Positions 43,962 to 53,254 of a DNA stretch of 64,000 nucleotides are shown here, piece after piece. Position 1 is the stretch's first letter. The number at the start of each line of letters is the position of its first letter. A program made the position numbers and the translations under genes. The DNA is from JAWKXU01 sp964468045 (lineage in GTDB: Bacteria > Pseudomonadota > Alphaproteobacteria > Sphingomonadales > Sphingomonadaceae), in the NCBI GenBank assembly GCA_964468045.1, contig CAYXTO010000015.1:23927-87926 (forward strand), in the 5' to 3' direction. Below the pieces are notes generated by a model. It saw only the letters and a list, made by a program, of their open reading frames with translations. It was not told the origin of the DNA and searched no databases.

Positions 43962-44951
43962 CTATGCCGTGGCCGGGCTGGCCACCTGCAGCACGATCTT
44001 GCCCCGGGCCTTGCCGGACAGGGCAAGCTTCAAGGCGTCGGCGAATTCCTCCAGCTTGAAGATCTCGCCCACCGGCGGCTCGATCCGGCCATCAGCGACC
44101 CATTCCAGCAACTGGCGGAAATCGTCCCGCAGCCGGTGCTGCTCGAACAGCATGTATTGCCGCACATCCACTCCGCACAGGGCGGCCCCTTTCAGCAAGG
44201 ACAGGTGGACCGGCAGGGCCGGGATCGGCCCGCCGACGAAGCCGACGACCAGATGCCGCCCGCCCCAGGCGAGCGAGCGGAAGGCAGGCTCGAACAGGGG
44301 CCCGCACACCGGATCGAAGATGACGTTCGGCCCGGCGCCGCCACAGGCCGCTTTCAGCCGGTCGCGCCAGCCTGCGGGATCGGTGTCGATCGCGGCATCT
44401 GCGCCGTTCGCCAGCGCATAGGCCCGCTTTTCCCCGGTGGAGGCGGCGGCGATCACCCGCGCGCCCATGGTCCTGGCGACCTGGATCGCGGCCGAGCCGA
44501 CCCCGCCGGCCGCCCCAAAGACGAGGACGGTCTCGCCCGCGGCCAATTGCCCGCGATCGCGCAGGCCGTGCAGCACGGTCAGGAAATTCAGTGGAAAGCC
44601 CGCCCCCTGGGCAAAGCTCATGGCAGCGGGCATCGGGAACATCATGGCAGCCGGTGCGGCCGCATATTCGGCGAAGCCGTGGCAGGCGAGGGCGATCACT
44701 CTGGCGCCGGCGGAGAGGCCGGACACGCCCCGGCCCACCTCTTCCACCACGCCCGCGATCTCATGCCCGGGCGAGAAGGGCAGCGCGGGTTTCACCTGAT
44801 AGCGCCCGAGCGCTTCCAGCGCGTCGACATAGCCGACGCCGCAGCCTTCCACCCGGATGAGCACTTCGTCCGGGCCGATGCGCGGCGGCTCGGCATCGCG
44901 CAGCCGGTAGCTTTCAATCGCCTCGAGATCGTCCGCCAATACCGCTTTCAT
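43962..44951 (-). CDS. NADPH:quinone oxidoreductase-like dehydrogenase
   Basis: 329 residues of the medium-chain dehydrogenase family without zinc ligands. GHEIAGVVEEVGRGV near 62-76, and the coenzyme loop VFGAAGGVGSAAIQVARTMGARVIAAAST near 144-172 point to NADPH and a quinone or enal substrate. The stop is adjacent to that of the kinase gene on the other strand. Divergent from the amidohydrolase gene. Confidence 0.88.
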   Translation of the reverse strand: MKAVLADDLEAIESYRLRDAEPPRIGPDEVLIRVEGCGVGYVDALEALGRYQVKPALPFSPGHEIAGVVEEVGRGVSGLSAGARVIALACHGFAEYAAAPAAMMFPMPAAMSFAQGAGFPLNFLTVLHGLRDRGQLAAGETVLVFGAAGGVGSAAIQVARTMGARVIAAASTGEKRAYALANGADAAIDTDPAGWRDRLKAACGGAGPNVIFDPVCGPLFEPAFRSLAWGGRHLVVGFVGGPIPALPVHLSLLKGAALCGVDVRQYMLFEQHRLRDDFRQLLEWVADGRIEPPVGEIFKLEEFADALKLALSGKARGKIVLQVASPATA

Positions 44952-45040
44952 TGTTCAATCCCCTGCTCGGCCCGCGCCCCTTCGGCGGTTTTCCGCCGCA
45001 ACCGCATTGCCCGATGGCCATGCTGTGATAACAGCGCGGC

Positions 45041-46036
45041 ATGTACGATATCCGCAAGCGATTTCCGGCCGAGGACATCATCGAACCGGACCTGCCGATC
45101 TGCGACGCCCATCACCACATCTGGGACTGGGCGGGAATGCCCTATCTGCTCGAAGATTATGTCGCGGATGTCGATCCGGGGCGGGGCCACCGGGTCGAGA
45201 CGTCGGTATTCGTGGAATGCCGCGCCTTCTACGATGCGGATGCACCCGCCCGGCTGAGGCCGGTGGGCGAGGTGCGCGAAGTGGCGGCGCTGGCCGCGCG
45301 GGCGCGCGCTGACGGCTTCCGTCCGATGCAGGCGATCGTGGGCCATGCGGATCTGCTGCTCGGCGCGGAGGTCCGGGAAACGCTGGAGCAGCTGGTCGCG
45401 GCCGGGGAAGGCCGGCTCCGCTCGATCCGCCACTCGGTGGCGTGGGATGCCTCGCCCGAAGTCGGCAACAGCATCGTCGATCCGCTGCCGCATATGCTGG
45501 GCGATGCGCGGTTCCGCGAAGGATTTGCCCTGCTCGAGGGGTTCGACCTCGCCTTCGAGGCATGGCTCTATCATCCGCAGCTGCCGGATTTGGTCGAGCT
45601 GGCGACGGCCTTTCCCGGCACCGGGATCGTGCTCGATCATCTGGGCGGTCCGCTGGGGATCGGCCCCTATGCCGGGCGCAGGGAAGAGGTCTTCGCCGAC
45701 TGGCGCGAGCAGATCCGGCAACTGGCAGAACGGCAGAACGTCATCGTGAAGCTGGGCGGGCTGGGCATGACGAAATGCGGCTTCGGCTTCGAGCATCGGG
45801 ACGCGCCGCCGACCTCGGCCGAACTGGCCGAGGCATGGCGGCCCTATATCGAAACCTGCATCGAGGCATTCGGCCCGGCGCGCTGCATGTTCGAGAGCAA
45901 TTATCCGGCGGACCGGGAAAGTTGCGGCTATTCCGCCATCTGGAACGCCTTCAAGCTGATCGCGTCCGGAGCCAGCGCCGCTGAGAAGTCAGCCCTGTTC
46001 CGCGACAATGCGCATCGCTTCTACCGGATCGCCTGA
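45041..46036 (+). CDS. Amidohydrolase-family metal-dependent hydrolase (COG3618-like)
   Basis: 331 residues with a TIM-barrel layout. The metal motif HHH is in CDAHHHIWDW near 22-31, AIVGHADLLLG near 98, LDHLGGPLG near 200 and a late active-site Asp in ESNYPADRESCG near 289-299. These fit the lactonase/amidohydrolase group acting on dicarboxylic or sugar lactones. The substrate is unknown; neighbours give no clue. Confidence 0.85.
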   Translation: MYDIRKRFPAEDIIEPDLPICDAHHHIWDWAGMPYLLEDYVADVDPGRGHRVETSVFVECRAFYDADAPARLRPVGEVREVAALAARARADGFRPMQAIVGHADLLLGAEVRETLEQLVAAGEGRLRSIRHSVAWDASPEVGNSIVDPLPHMLGDARFREGFALLEGFDLAFEAWLYHPQLPDLVELATAFPGTGIVLDHLGGPLGIGPYAGRREEVFADWREQIRQLAERQNVIVKLGGLGMTKCGFGFEHRDAPPTSAELAEAWRPYIETCIEAFGPARCMFESNYPADRESCGYSAIWNAFKLIASGASAAEKSALFRDNAHRFYRIA

Positions 46037-46060
46037 CCGGCGCGCCAAGGCCTGCCTCAA

Positions 46061-47359
46061 TCAGCCCTGTTCCTTCTCCCGGGCCACTTCGCGCCAGCCG
46101 ATGTCGCGGCGGCAGAAACCGTCCGGAAAGTCGATGACGTCGACCGCGCGATAGGCGGCGGCCTGCGCCTCCGTCACGCTGGCGCCGCGCGCGGTGACAT
46201 TCAGCACCCGCCCTCCGCTCGAGGCAAGAGCGCCGGCCGCGTCCAGCGCGGTGCCGGCATGGAACACCCGTGCGCCGGTCGCCTCGGCGGCGTCCAGCGC
46301 CTCGATCCGTCCGCCCTTCTTCGGAGTGTCGGGATAGCCTTGCGCCGCCATCACCACTGTCAGCGCGGTATCGTCGGAAAAGCGGGGCGGCTGGCAGGTG
46401 GACAGGCGGTTTTCCGCGCAGGCGAGCAGCAATTCGCCGAGGTCGCAATCCAGCCGCATCATCAGCACCTGGCATTCCGGATCGCCGAACCGGCAATTGT
46501 ATTCGATCAGCTTCGGTCCCTGCGCGGTCAGCATCAGCCCGGCATAGAGCACCCCCGAATAAGGCGTGCCTTCATTGGCCATGGTCCTGACGGTGGGGGC
46601 GATGATCCGTTCCAGCACCTCGCCTTCCAGCAGCGCGGTGAGGACCGGGGCCGGGCTGTAAGCGCCCATGCCGCCGGTATTCGGCCCGGTATCGCCCTCG
46701 CCCACCCGCTTGTGGTCCTGCGCGGAGCCGAAGGGCACGATGGTCGCCCCGTCGGTCAGGGCGAAGAAGCTGGCCTCCTCCCCTTCCATGAATTCCTCGA
46801 TCACCACTTCCGCGCCCGCCGCGCCGAACCGGCCGCCGAACATGTCGGCCAGCGCTTCCTCGGCTTCGGCCCGGTTTTCGGCGATGACCACGCCCTTGCC
46901 CGCCGCGAGGCCGTCCGCCTTCAGCACATAGGGCGGGGCGAAGCGGTCCAGCGCCGCTTTCGCTTCGTCGAGCGAGCGGGTGCGGACATAGCCTGCGGTC
47001 GGGATGCCGGCGCGTTCGCACAGATCCTTGGTATAGCCCTTGCTGCCTTCCAGCCGCGCCGCCGCTCTGGATGGGCCGAACACCGGCGTGCCCGTTTCCC
47101 GCAGCGAATCGGCCAGGCCATCCACCAGCGGGGCTTCCGGCCCGATCACCACCAGCCCGATGGCGTGGCTTTCGCAGAAGGCGGCGACCGCGGCATGATC
47201 GTTCAGATCGAGCGCGACGAGGTCGGCATGGGCCGCGATTCCCGGGTTGCCCGGCGAAGCGTACAGCCTGTCTGCCCCGTTTCGCAAAAGGCGGGATTGC
47301 GCCAGCTTCCATGCCAGCGCATGTTCGCGTCCGCCCGAGCCCAGCAAGAGGATGTTCAT
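46061..47359 (-). CDS. purD: Phosphoribosylamine-glycine ligase
   Basis: Second step of purine synthesis, ATP-dependent formation of GAR. It has 432 residues: MNILLLGSGGREHALAWKL at 1-19, the ATP-grasp region PPYVLKADGLAAGKGVVIAE near 138-157 and the signature RFGDPECQ near 288-295. The ATG shares two bases with the xseA ATG on the opposite strand, so each promoter must lie inside the other gene. Confidence 0.95.
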   Translation of the reverse strand: MNILLLGSGGREHALAWKLAQSRLLRNGADRLYASPGNPGIAAHADLVALDLNDHAAVAAFCESHAIGLVVIGPEAPLVDGLADSLRETGTPVFGPSRAAARLEGSKGYTKDLCERAGIPTAGYVRTRSLDEAKAALDRFAPPYVLKADGLAAGKGVVIAENRAEAEEALADMFGGRFGAAGAEVVIEEFMEGEEASFFALTDGATIVPFGSAQDHKRVGEGDTGPNTGGMGAYSPAPVLTALLEGEVLERIIAPTVRTMANEGTPYSGVLYAGLMLTAQGPKLIEYNCRFGDPECQVLMMRLDCDLGELLLACAENRLSTCQPPRFSDDTALTVVMAAQGYPDTPKKGGRIEALDAAEATGARVFHAGTALDAAGALASSGGRVLNVTARGASVTEAQAAAYRAVDVIDFPDGFCRRDIGWREVAREKEQG

Positions 47360-48821
47360 GCCCGATACCTTCGATGACGATGCCCCCGATCCGGAAGGCG
47401 CTGGCGGGCTGGTAGCGAAGGGCGTGGCCGGGGACAACGCCGCGCCGCTCTCCATCAGCGAAATTTCCGCGCTGCTGAAGCGGACGGTGGAGGAGCGGTT
47501 CGGCTTCGTCCGCCTGCGCGGGGAGCTTTCGGGCGTGAAACGCGCCGCCTCCGGCCATCTCTATTGCAGCCTCAAGGACGAGAATGCGCGCATCGACGGG
47601 GTGATGTGGCGCGGCAATGCCCAGCGGCTGGCCTTCGCGCCCGAGGATGGGCTGGAAGTGATCGCCAGTGGCAAGCTCACCACCTATCCGGGCCGCTCGA
47701 ATTACCAGATCGTGATCGAGCGGATGGAGATCGCCGGGGAAGGCGCGCTGCTGGCGCTGCTGGAGAAGACGCGGGCACGGCTCGCGGCGGAAGGGCTGTT
47801 CGCGGCGGACCGCAAGCGGCCCCTGCCTTACCTGCCGCGCGTGATCGGGGTGGTGACCTCGCCCACCGGCGCGGTGATCCGCGATATTCTGCATAGGCTC
47901 GCCGATCGCTTTCCCAGCCATGTGCTGGTCTGGCCGGTGCTGGTGCAGGGGCAGGGCTCGGCGGAGCAAGTCGCGGCCGCGATTCGCGGCTTCTCGGCGC
48001 TCGCTCCCGGCGGGCCGGTGCCGCGCCCGGATCTGGTGATCGTCGCGCGGGGAGGCGGCTCGATCGAGGATCTGTGGAGCTTCAACGAAGAAATCGTGGT
48101 CCGGGCGATTGCCGACTGCGCGATTCCGGTGATTTCCGCGGTGGGGCACGAGACCGACACTACGCTGGCCGATCATGCTGCGGACCGGCGCGCGCCCACC
48201 CCCACCGCCGCCGCGGAAATGGCCGTGCCGGTGCGGGCCGATCTCCTGGCGTTGCTGGCGGAGTTGGGCCTGCGCAAGCAGCGCTGCGCGCTGCGCCCGG
48301 TCCAGCTGGGGCGGGAACGGCTGGAGGCGCGGGCCCAGCGCTTGCCCCGGCCCGAGGCGTTGCTGGCCGCTCAGGCCCAGAAACTGGACGATCTTACGGA
48401 GCGACTGCGGCGCGGGCTGGCCGCTCGTGCCCAGATTTCGCGCAATGCGCTGATGGCGGACAGCGCCCGCCTTTCGGCCCCGCTGCTGATGGCGCGGGTC
48501 GACCGCGCGCGGGATCGCCTGGGGGCGGTGCGGCTCGCTCCGGAGCTGGTGATGCGCCGGATCGCCGCCCAGCGGGAACGGCTGGATGGCCTGGGGCGCA
48601 TGGCGGCGTCGCTGCATCCCGACCGGCCGCTCGCGCGGGGCTATGTGCGGGTCATGAATGCATCGGGCCAGACCCTGACTGACAAGGCGGAAGCGGCGAG
48701 GGAGCCGAGCCTGTCGCTGAAATTCCGCGACGGAACGCTGGAGGTTTCGACCGGCAGTGCGCGGCCTGCCCGCGCCGTGCCGCGCCGTGGCGAAACCGGC
48801 GATCAGCCGAAATTGCTTTGA
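47358..48821 (+). CDS. xseA: Exodeoxyribonuclease VII large subunit
   Basis: 487 residues. The OB domain near 33-125 (FGFVRLRGELSGVKRAASGHLYCSLKDENARIDGVMWRG), the catalytic core RVIGVVTSPTGAVIRDILHRLADRFPSHVLVWPVLVQG near 157-194, and ARGGGSIEDLWSFNEE near 229-244 with SAVGHETDTTLADHAADRRAPTPTAAAE after it are diagnostic. A coiled coil near 290-420 binds the small subunit XseB, whose gene is not in the window. A second in-frame ATG at 47352 is a possible start. Confidence 0.95.
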   Translation: MPDTFDDDAPDPEGAGGLVAKGVAGDNAAPLSISEISALLKRTVEERFGFVRLRGELSGVKRAASGHLYCSLKDENARIDGVMWRGNAQRLAFAPEDGLEVIASGKLTTYPGRSNYQIVIERMEIAGEGALLALLEKTRARLAAEGLFAADRKRPLPYLPRVIGVVTSPTGAVIRDILHRLADRFPSHVLVWPVLVQGQGSAEQVAAAIRGFSALAPGGPVPRPDLVIVARGGGSIEDLWSFNEEIVVRAIADCAIPVISAVGHETDTTLADHAADRRAPTPTAAAEMAVPVRADLLALLAELGLRKQRCALRPVQLGRERLEARAQRLPRPEALLAAQAQKLDDLTERLRRGLAARAQISRNALMADSARLSAPLLMARVDRARDRLGAVRLAPELVMRRIAAQRERLDGLGRMAASLHPDRPLARGYVRVMNASGQTLTDKAEAAREPSLSLKFRDGTLEVSTGSARPARAVPRRGETGDQPKLL

Positions 48822-48848
48822 AACGGGCGCTTTGCTACGGTCCCGGCC

Positions 48849-49052
48849 ATGTTGATGTCATCGCGCGATGCTGTAGCCAGCCTTGAATACGGACCCAACG
48901 GGTATCGTATCCGCAAAACCGGAAGCCATGTGATCTGTGCCGTGACCGGCAAGGTCATCCCGCTGGAGGAATTGCGCTATTGGAGCGTCGAGCTGCAGGA
49001 GGCTTACGCCAGCCCTGAAATAGCGACGCGGCGGTTGCTGGGCCAGGCGTGA
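48849..49052 (+). CDS. DUF2093 family protein
   Basis: 67 residues: LEYGPNGYRIRKTGSHVICAVTGKVIPLEELRYWSVELQEAYASPEIATRR. The pattern Y....RI...GSHV.CAVTG..I.L..LRYWSV..QEAY is that of DUF2093, commonly found beside xseA in alphaproteobacteria. The paired cysteine and short length suggest a small binding domain; function unknown. The stop overlaps the next start (GTGA). Confidence 0.85.
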   Translation: MLMSSRDAVASLEYGPNGYRIRKTGSHVICAVTGKVIPLEELRYWSVELQEAYASPEIATRRLLGQA

Positions 49053-49966
49053 AGGCCCGTTCCGTGCTGCGCGGCCTTGCCATTGGCGGCGCCAGCCTCA
49101 TCCTGGCCGCCTGCAGTGCGGGCTATGGTGACGATGCGCCGGCGGCCGGCGCGGTCCGCCCGCCCGAAAGCGCCGCCGCTCCCCCGGCTTCGCCCGCGCC
49201 GGTAGCGGCGGTGTTCAGCCTGTCCGGCGAGTTGACGCAGGGTGGCTGGGTGCGAGGGATTGCTCCAGCCGGCACGACAAGGGTGACGCTGGACGGAGCG
49301 CCTCTACCCCTGGCCGCCGATCGCACCTTCTTTGCGGCGTTCGATCGGGACGCGGGGCGTAGCGCCATGCTCGCCGCCGGGTTCGCCAATGGGCAGCGCA
49401 TGGAAAAGCCGCTGGCCATCGCGCCGCGCTCCTGGAATATCGAACATATCAACGCCGCGCGCCGTCCCGATGGGCCGTCCGAGGCTTTTCTGGCGAAGCG
49501 CAGGCCGGAATTGGCCCGGATCGAGGCGGCACGGGCGATGAACGCCGCCAGCGATGGCTGGCGCCAGCGCTTCATCTGGCCGGTCAAAGGGCGGATTTCC
49601 GGGCGGTTCGGTTCGCAGCGCATCTATCGCGGCGAACCCGGAGCCTATCACAGCGGACTCGACATCAGCACCGGCACCAGCGGTACGCCCTTCGTGGCGC
49701 CGGCCGACGGCGTGGTGGTTCTCGCCGCGCAGGCGCCGTTCACGCTGGAAGGCTACCTGCTGATCGTCGACCACGGCGCGGGGTTGAACAGCGCCTTTCT
49801 CCATTGTTCCGCCATATTGGTGCGCGAGGGCGAGCGCGTGAAGCAGGGCCAGCTGATCGGCCGCATCGGCGCGACCGGCCGGGCTACCGGGCCGCATCTC
49901 CACTGGAGCATCAAGTGGCGAGATGCGCGGCTGGATCCGCTGCTGTTCCTGCCCGACCCGATGTAA
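49049..49966 (+). CDS. M23-family peptidoglycan peptidase, lipoprotein
   Basis: 305 residues from GTG. The signal VKARSVLRGLAIGGASLILAAC gives a lipobox with Cys22. A beta-rich middle domain runs to about 165. The LytM catalytic domain has metal ligands in YHSGLDIS near 204-211 (HxxxD) and HLHW near 288-291, and GRFGSQRIYRGEPGAYH before it. All zinc ligands are present, so it is likely an active endopeptidase in the periplasm. Confidence 0.9.
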   Translation: MKARSVLRGLAIGGASLILAACSAGYGDDAPAAGAVRPPESAAAPPASPAPVAAVFSLSGELTQGGWVRGIAPAGTTRVTLDGAPLPLAADRTFFAAFDRDAGRSAMLAAGFANGQRMEKPLAIAPRSWNIEHINAARRPDGPSEAFLAKRRPELARIEAARAMNAASDGWRQRFIWPVKGRISGRFGSQRIYRGEPGAYHSGLDISTGTSGTPFVAPADGVVVLAAQAPFTLEGYLLIVDHGAGLNSAFLHCSAILVREGERVKQGQLIGRIGATGRATGPHLHWSIKWRDARLDPLLFLPDPM

Positions 49967-50053
49967 GGGCGCTGTCCCGGCATTGATCTTGCGACTGCGC
50001 CTTTTCGGGAAAATTCCGTTCCCACCTTTCCGCCGTCCGCCTATGCCTCGCCC

Positions 50054-51082
50054 ATGCGCCGCATCGCCCTTGTCCTGTTCTGCGCAGTCTTGCTGGCCCT
50101 GAGCTGGTGGCGCAGCCCCTTGCCTCCGCCCGGCAACGACGGCCATGTCCGCTTCACCAGGCTGCCCATCGCCGGCCTTCCCCCCGCCGGAGCGGGGATG
50201 AAGCTGCTCGATGCGTGGCAGCTCCGAAGCGCCGGCGACGCTTTCGGCGGCTATTCCACCCTCGTCGCGCTGGATGACGGGGAGCATTTCCTGAGCGCGA
50301 GCGACCGTGGCCGGGAATTGCGCTTTCGCGATCCGTCGCTGGGCGATCCGCGGGCCCGCATGGGTTATTTCATGGCGCGCGGGGGGGCGGACAAGCTCGA
50401 TGTGGATGTCGAGGGCCTGACGCGCGATCCGGCCGGCAGGACGATCTGGGCGAGCTATGAGCAGACCAACCGGATCGTCAGGATCGCCCCCGAAGCCGGG
50501 GCGCTTCAGGCCATTGCGCCCCCGGCGATGCGGCATTGGCCTTCCAATCGCGGACCGGAGGCGATCCTGCATCTGGCCGACGGGCGGTTCCTCGTGCTGG
50601 AGGAAGCGCAGGGGGAATGGTGGAGCCGGCGGCCCGGGGCAGGGTTGCTGTTCCCCGGCGATCCGGTGGAGGGTTCGCGGCCCGAGCAATTCCGTTTCGC
50701 GGCGCCTGAGGGCTTCTCGCCCACCGACATCGCGCAATTGCCCGATGGGCGCGTCCTGATCCTGCTGCGCAAGGTGGTGTTCCCGATTCCGCCGCGCTTT
50801 GCGGGCGCCCTGCTGCTGGCCGATCCGGCGGAGATCCGCCCGGGTGAAGTCTGGACGGGAAAGATCGTGGCGCGGTTCGCCCCGCCGCTGCCGGTCGACA
50901 ATTACGAAGGTCTGGAGATCGTGCCGGATGAGGATGGGGCGGTCCTCATCTGGATCATTTCCGACGACAATACGGCGGTGACGCAACGAACCCTGCTGCT
51001 GAAGCTGCGCTGGGCCCCGCCGCCCCGGGACGCGGAAGACGCGAAAAAGGCGCGCGGCGATGCCGCACGCCCCCGTTCCTGA
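50054..51082 (+). CDS. Phytase-like esterase-domain protein
   Basis: 342 residues with an N-terminal membrane or secretion helix (1-20). The body matches the 'esterase-like activity of phytase' beta-propeller: GGYSTLVALDDGEHFLSASDRG near 73-94, DVDVEGLTRDPAGRTIWASYEQTNRIVRI near 115-143, NRGPEAILHLADGRFLVLEE near 168-187, VDNYEGLEIVPDEDGAVLIWIISDDN near 290-315. Periplasmic location is likely; the substrate is unknown. The protein tail is lysine/arginine-rich. Confidence 0.8.
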   Translation: MRRIALVLFCAVLLALSWWRSPLPPPGNDGHVRFTRLPIAGLPPAGAGMKLLDAWQLRSAGDAFGGYSTLVALDDGEHFLSASDRGRELRFRDPSLGDPRARMGYFMARGGADKLDVDVEGLTRDPAGRTIWASYEQTNRIVRIAPEAGALQAIAPPAMRHWPSNRGPEAILHLADGRFLVLEEAQGEWWSRRPGAGLLFPGDPVEGSRPEQFRFAAPEGFSPTDIAQLPDGRVLILLRKVVFPIPPRFAGALLLADPAEIRPGEVWTGKIVARFAPPLPVDNYEGLEIVPDEDGAVLIWIISDDNTAVTQRTLLLKLRWAPPPRDAEDAKKARGDAARPRS

Positions 51083-51123
51083 AGCAGCAGGAGAGGCAGG
51101 GCTGTTCGCCCCGCCCGTTGCCG

Positions 51124-51411
51124 TCAGGCCGCGGCCTGAGCCTTCACCAGATCGCGCTTCACCTTGCGCGCGCGCGGGGAAAGCTTGATGTCGGCGGTCT
51201 TCAGCAGCCAGTTGTCCAGCCCGCCGTTGTGTTCGACCGAGCGCAGGCCCTGGGTCGAGACGCGGAAGCGGAAGCTGCGGTCGAGCTTTTCGGAAAGCAG
51301 CGTCACATTCTGCAGGTTGGGCAGGAAGACCCGCTTGGTCTTGTTGTTGGCGTGGCTCACATTGTGGCCGATCTGGCGGCCCTTGCCGGTCAGTTCGCAG
51401 ATACGCGACAT
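51124..51411 (-). CDS. rpmB: 50S ribosomal protein L28
   Basis: 95 residues: MSRICELTGKGRQIGHNVSHANNKTKRVFLPNLQ is the family signature at 1-34 and GLRSVEHNGGLDNWLLKT follows near 55-72. The C-terminal extension (SPRARKVKRDLVKAQAAA) is typical in alphaproteobacteria. It stands alone with its own promoter. Confidence 0.95.
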   Translation of the reverse strand: MSRICELTGKGRQIGHNVSHANNKTKRVFLPNLQNVTLLSEKLDRSFRFRVSTQGLRSVEHNGGLDNWLLKTADIKLSPRARKVKRDLVKAQAAA

Positions 51412-51455
51412 GCTACATTCTCACTCGAAGATACGGTTATCCGTGGAAAGCGGCG

Positions 51456-51484
51456 CGCATAGCGGCGGCAGGCCGAATCGTCAA
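51456..51484 (-). promoter_or_regulatory. Promoter of rpmB
   Basis: On the minus strand, TTGACG (51484-51479), a 17-bp spacer, then TATGCG (51461-51456), about 45 bp before the ATG. The -35 is strong and the spacing ideal; the TATGCG -10 followed by CGCC resembles that of other growth-related genes here. Confidence 0.6.
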
Positions 51485-51564
51485 GCAAATCGGCGGCATG
51501 GTAGTATCCCGGTTTGGATTTTCGATTCCGCCGCATACGGGCCAAGGCCGCACCAGGAGAGTAC

Positions 51565-51999
51565 ATGATGGAAGCCAGCGTAAGGAAGTTTTTCGAGCGA
51601 TATGAGTGCTTCTTCAATCAGTCGCTCGGCGGGGACGGGGACATGAACGAGGTCGCGATGCTGTATGCTTCCGAGTTCATAGCAGCCTCGCCTGCTGGCG
51701 TCATGGCCGGGAAGAACGACGATCAATTCAAGCAGGTCATGGCGCAAGGCTATGAACGCTATCGGGCGATGGGGACGAAGGAAATGCGGATACGCAATGT
51801 CCGCATCTCTCCCATGGATGACCATCATTGCGTGGCCCATGTGGCCTGGACGGCAAGCTATGCGCGCCATGCCCAGCCGGACGCAGTCATAGAATTCGAT
51901 GTTCACTACCTTGTCCAGCAACTGGACGAAGAGCCGAAGGTTTTCGGCTGGGTGGCGGGCGATGAGCAGGCGCTTCTCAGGAATCATGGCATCATCTGA
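51565..51999 (+). CDS. NTF2-like small protein, unknown
   Basis: 144 residues from MMEASVRKFFERYECFFNQSLGG. AGGAGA lies 4 nt upstream. The helix-then-curved-sheet pattern (FFERY...F..SL..., MRIRNVRISPMDDHHCVAHVAWTASYAR) suggests the NTF2/SnoaL fold used by many small enzymes and binding proteins. No catalytic residues can be named. Confidence 0.65.
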   Translation: MMEASVRKFFERYECFFNQSLGGDGDMNEVAMLYASEFIAASPAGVMAGKNDDQFKQVMAQGYERYRAMGTKEMRIRNVRISPMDDHHCVAHVAWTASYARHAQPDAVIEFDVHYLVQQLDEEPKVFGWVAGDEQALLRNHGII

Positions 52000-52050
52000 G
52001 GCACTGTCGGTGGCATTGCGGCTTGGCCCGTGTGGGACTAGCGAACCAGC

Positions 52051-52506
52051 ATGACTCGCTGGCCGCTTCCGGAACCGATGGCCGCCGCGCTGGAAGAGGC
52101 GCGGGCCGCCGTGTGTGCCGGTGAGGTGCCGGTGGGTGCCGTTGTGGTGCGTGACGGTGCCATTCTGGCGCGCGCTCACAACATGCCCCGCGCGCTTGCC
52201 GATCCCACGGCCCACGCGGAATTGCTGGCCATTCGCCGCGCCGCCGAAGCGCTGAGGCAGGAGAAGCTGGAGGGGTGCGAGCTGTGGGTTACGCTAGAAC
52301 CCTGCGCGATGTGCGCCGGGGCCATCGCCCATGCCCGAATCGCGCGCCTCTATTATGGCGCGGCGGATCCCAAGGGCGGGGCGGTGGAGCATGGCGCCCG
52401 CCTCTTCGCCCAGCCGCAGTGCCTGCACCGGCCGGAAATCTATTCCGGAATCGGCGAGGCCGAGGCGGCCGCGCTGTTGCGCGATTTCTTTCGCGCGAGG
52501 CGCTGA
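52051..52506 (+). CDS. tadA: tRNA adenosine(34) deaminase TadA
   Basis: Converts the wobble adenosine of tRNA-Arg(ACG) to inosine. It has 151 residues with the zinc/catalytic motifs His55-Ala-Glu57 (PTAHAELLAIR) and Cys85-x2-Cys88 (LEPCAMCAGAI), and the C-terminal block YYGAADPKGGAVEHG. Essential in most bacteria. The start is MTRWPLPEPMAAALEEA. Confidence 0.92.
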   Translation: MTRWPLPEPMAAALEEARAAVCAGEVPVGAVVVRDGAILARAHNMPRALADPTAHAELLAIRRAAEALRQEKLEGCELWVTLEPCAMCAGAIAHARIARLYYGAADPKGGAVEHGARLFAQPQCLHRPEIYSGIGEAEAAALLRDFFRARR

Positions 52507-52535
52507 GCGGGCCCGAGGCTGGCAATGGTAGCCGG

Positions 52536-53246
52536 TCACAACCCTCGCCAGATCTTTACCGGCGTGGCGTCCTTGGGGCCGTAGCGCCGGGCGTCGCAGC
52601 GCGCGGGCATGAAATCCTTGCCATAGCAAAGCCGGATTTCCTCCAGCCAGCCATTCCGGCTGAGCGAAAGGCCCACCTGTTCCGACTTCCAGCCCGGATT
52701 GGCGGCGACGAAGCTCTTGCGGAGCGTGCCGGCGTCCAGCCCCTTGCGGCGGGACAGCAGATCGAGGTCGGGCAGGCGCAGGGAACGCCAGAGAATGGCC
52801 GAAACCTTGAAGTAGTTTTCCGGCCGCCGCACCATGCAACTGCCGTGCTTGGCCCATTCATGCGCCATCATTCGCTCGGACGGCATCATGCACAGGTGCG
52901 GGCGCAAGGTGTCGGGCGAGGGGCTGCTGGAGGAGCACCATTGCGGCCAGTTCCCGCCCCTGCCCTCGGGCCACAGCCCGTGGACGATCAGGCCGAACCG
53001 GCCGTCTTCGCCGCCGCATTGCCGCTTGTGCGCCGGCTCCCTTGCCCGGCTCCGGCAGAATTCCGGAGACCAGCTCAAGGCCAGCGTATAGCCGGTCACC
53101 TGGGTGCGGCGCGCGGGGCCAGCCGGCGCGATCCTGGGGACCGATACCCGCCCTTGCGGCACATGGCACTGATAGGCCTGCGCATGGGCCGTGACGGCCG
53201 GCAGGGCCAGCCCTGCGGCTGCCGCGGTCAGGCAAAGGCGCTTCAT
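52536..53246 (-). CDS. Secreted ribonuclease T2-family protein
   Basis: 236 residues with signal peptide 1-22 (ending AHA-QAY). Both active-site segments are present: HGLWPE at 89-94 and EWAKHGSC at 130-137, giving the two catalytic histidines and the Glu. Several cysteines fit the disulfides of the family. It should cut RNA in the periplasm or outside. The start MKRLCLTAAAAG was chosen at the ATG next to the signal peptide; a longer frame upstream was excluded. Confidence 0.9.
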   Translation of the reverse strand: MKRLCLTAAAAGLALPAVTAHAQAYQCHVPQGRVSVPRIAPAGPARRTQVTGYTLALSWSPEFCRSRAREPAHKRQCGGEDGRFGLIVHGLWPEGRGGNWPQWCSSSSPSPDTLRPHLCMMPSERMMAHEWAKHGSCMVRRPENYFKVSAILWRSLRLPDLDLLSRRKGLDAGTLRKSFVAANPGWKSEQVGLSLSRNGWLEEIRLCYGKDFMPARCDARRYGPKDATPVKIWRGL

Positions 53247-53254
53247 CGGGCCGG

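Noticed and set aside
46572..48617. 681-codon minus-strand frame over purD and xseA
   Set aside because: It is a shadow of two genes with unmistakable motifs in other frames.
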